Assembly: GCA_947307375.1 (NCBI GenBank)
Contig: CAMZIX010000071.1
Span: 1 to 6,703, forward strand
Origin: an uncultured Clostridia bacterium
Lineage (GTDB): Bacteria; Bacillota_A; Clostridia; Oscillospirales; Oscillospiraceae
DNA: 6,703 nt
Direction: 5' to 3'
Shown: piece after piece, positions 5,538-6,703 of the stretch
How positions within the stretch are numbered: the first letter of the stretch is position 1
Layout of the letters: every line of letters starts with the position of its first letter
Notes under the pieces: model-generated
What the model saw: the letters and a program-made list of their open reading frames with translations, nothing else
Told to the model about the DNA's origin: nothing
The model's database searches: none
Made by a program: the position numbers and the translations under genes

Positions 5538-6703
5538 ATGAGCAATTTTGAAAAAAAGATCTTTGAAGCGGTCCGGGAAGCGGTCCGGGCCGTCTTCGAT
5601 ATCGAAGCCGACGAGAGCCTGCTGGTCGTCGAGACGCCGAAGGATCCGAAGCTCGGCGACTACGCGACGAGCGCCGCGATGAAGCTGGCGCGCACGCTGC
5701 GGAAGAATCCCTTTGAGATCGCCGAAGCGCTCGCGGAAAAGCTGCGGGAGCTGCTGCCGGAGGCAGAGTCCGTTACAGTCGCGCGCCCCGGCTTCATCAA
5801 CTTCAAGCTGAAAAACACCGCGCTCTCCTCGCTGATCAACCAGGTCATCGAGGCCGGCGAGGCCTACGGCCGTAACGAGTCCGGCAAGGGCAAAAAGGTG
5901 CTGGTCGAATGGGTCTCCGCCAACCCGACCGGCGAGCTGCACTGCGGCCACGCCCGCAACGCCGCCTGGGGCGACAGCATCTGCCGCCTGATGGAGGCCA
6001 GCGCCTGGGAGGTGCTGCGCGAGTACTACGTCAACGACGCCGGCAACCAGATCGTCATGCTGGGCAAGAGCCTGGAGGCGCGCTACTTCGAGCACTTCGG
6101 CCGGGACGACTTCCCCCTGCCCGAGAACGGCTACCACGCCGAGGACGTCAGGCGCATCGCCGAGGAGATCGCCGAGCGCGACGGCGACAAATGGCTGACG
6201 GCTGATCCGCAGGAGCGTCTGGAGGCCTTCATGGCCTTCGGTAAGGCCCGGGAGCTGGAAAAGATCGACCGCGACCTGAAGCTCTACGGCGTGCGGATCG
6301 ACTCCTGGATGCACGAGACCTTCTTCTATGAAAACGACAAGGCGCGCATCAGGGCCTGCCTTGACCGCATGAAGGAAATGGGCCTGACCTATGAAAAGGA
6401 CGGCGCGCTGTGGTTCAGGAGCACCGACTACGGCGACGAGAAGGACCGCGTGCTGCGCAAGAGCGACGGCACTCTCTCCTACCTGACCCCCGACATCGCC
6501 AACCACGTCCACAAGGTCGAGCGCGGCTATCCCTTCCTCGTCGATCTCTGGGGCGCCGACCACCACTCCTACGTCACCCGCATGCAGGCCGCGCTGACCG
6601 CGCTGGGCTATCCCGCCGGCACGCTGGCCGTCGACCTGATCCAGATGGTGCGCATGGTGGAGGACGGCAAAGAGGTCAAGATGTCCAAGCGCACCGGCAA
6701 CGC
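5538..6703 (+). CDS. argS: Arginyl-tRNA synthetase, N-terminal 388 residues (cut by window edge)
   Basis: A class I aminoacyl-tRNA synthetase that activates arginine with ATP and attaches it to tRNA-Arg; like other ArgRS it is expected to need bound tRNA for activation. GGAGG (5523-5527) precedes ATG 5538. The N-terminal additional domain for tRNA D-loop recognition spans about residues 1-90. The Rossmann-fold core then begins with VEWVSANPTGELHCGHARNA (123-142), whose HCGH (135-138) is the HIGH signature. REYYVNDAGNQ (161-171), the LWGADHH segment (338-343) and a full KMSKRTG (381-387) follow. The window ends just after KMSK, so the end of the core and the C-terminal DALR anticodon-binding domain, about 170-200 residues, are missing. 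It has its own promoter downstream of the arcC hairpin. The nearby tRNA-Arg(ACG) is one of its expected substrates. Confidence 0.98.
   Translation, partial: MSNFEKKIFEAVREAVRAVFDIEADESLLVVETPKDPKLGDYATSAAMKLARTLRKNPFEIAEALAEKLRELLPEAESVTVARPGFINFKLKNTALSSLINQVIEAGEAYGRNESGKGKKVLVEWVSANPTGELHCGHARNAAWGDSICRLMEASAWEVLREYYVNDAGNQIVMLGKSLEARYFEHFGRDDFPLPENGYHAEDVRRIAEEIAERDGDKWLTADPQERLEAFMAFGKARELEKIDRDLKLYGVRIDSWMHETFFYENDKARIRACLDRMKEMGLTYEKDGALWFRSTDYGDEKDRVLRKSDGTLSYLTPDIANHVHKVERGYPFLVDLWGADHHSYVTRMQAALTALGYPAGTLAVDLIQMVRMVEDGKEVKMSKRTGN

Noticed and set aside
5244..6566. 440-codon open frame on the minus strand opposite argS
   Set aside because: Shadow of argS; it also crosses the argS promoter and the arcC terminator, which a real gene would be unlikely to do.

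Overview
The window is GC-rich, with strongly GC-biased third codon positions, and looks like a chromosomal segment of a high-GC Firmicute, probably a clostridial or Oscillospiraceae-like anaerobe. The reasons are strong GGAGG ribosome binding sites, compact rho-independent terminators, extended -10 promoters and the presence of a YwaF-type membrane protein and an arginine deiminase operon. The taxonomic assignment is an inference from style. No mobile element, CRISPR array or phage gene was seen.

Layout. From 1 to 559, on the minus strand, lies the N-terminal 186 residues of an Ldh_2/AllD-type NAD(P)-dependent 2-hydroxyacid dehydrogenase, cut by the window edge. It has its own promoter and a leader of roughly 125 nt. 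Divergent from it, at 862-1656 (+), is a seven-helix membrane protein of the YwaF/TP0381 family with its own promoter and a strong terminator. A hairpin-rich stretch without genes (1697-1834) then separates this gene from a convergent tRNA-Arg(ACG) gene (1869-1945, minus), which has its own promoter and terminator. Divergent from the tRNA is the operon arcA-arcB-arcC (2202-5406, +), with a promoter, a structured 5' leader and a terminal hairpin. It is followed by a separate promoter and the first 388 codons of argS (5538 to the edge, +).

How the genes work together. arcABC encode the complete arginine deiminase pathway. ArcA converts arginine to citrulline plus ammonia, ArcB performs phosphorolysis of citrulline to ornithine plus carbamoyl phosphate, and ArcC transfers the phosphate to ADP to make ATP, releasing ammonia and CO2. 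No arginine/ornithine antiporter (arcD) is present in the window. The operon is flanked by a tRNA-Arg gene and by arginyl-tRNA synthetase, so three independent transcription units around one locus consume or charge arginine. The dehydrogenase and the YwaF-like protein are on separate transcripts and have no demonstrated link to arginine.

The genes are familiar families. The less ordinary signals are: an Asn in place of the usual active-site His of the Ldh_2 protein; a palindromic stem shared by the arcA leader and the arcC terminator; an unexplained hairpin cluster carrying an inverted copy of the tRNA T-arm; and phased A-tracts upstream of the tRNA promoter.
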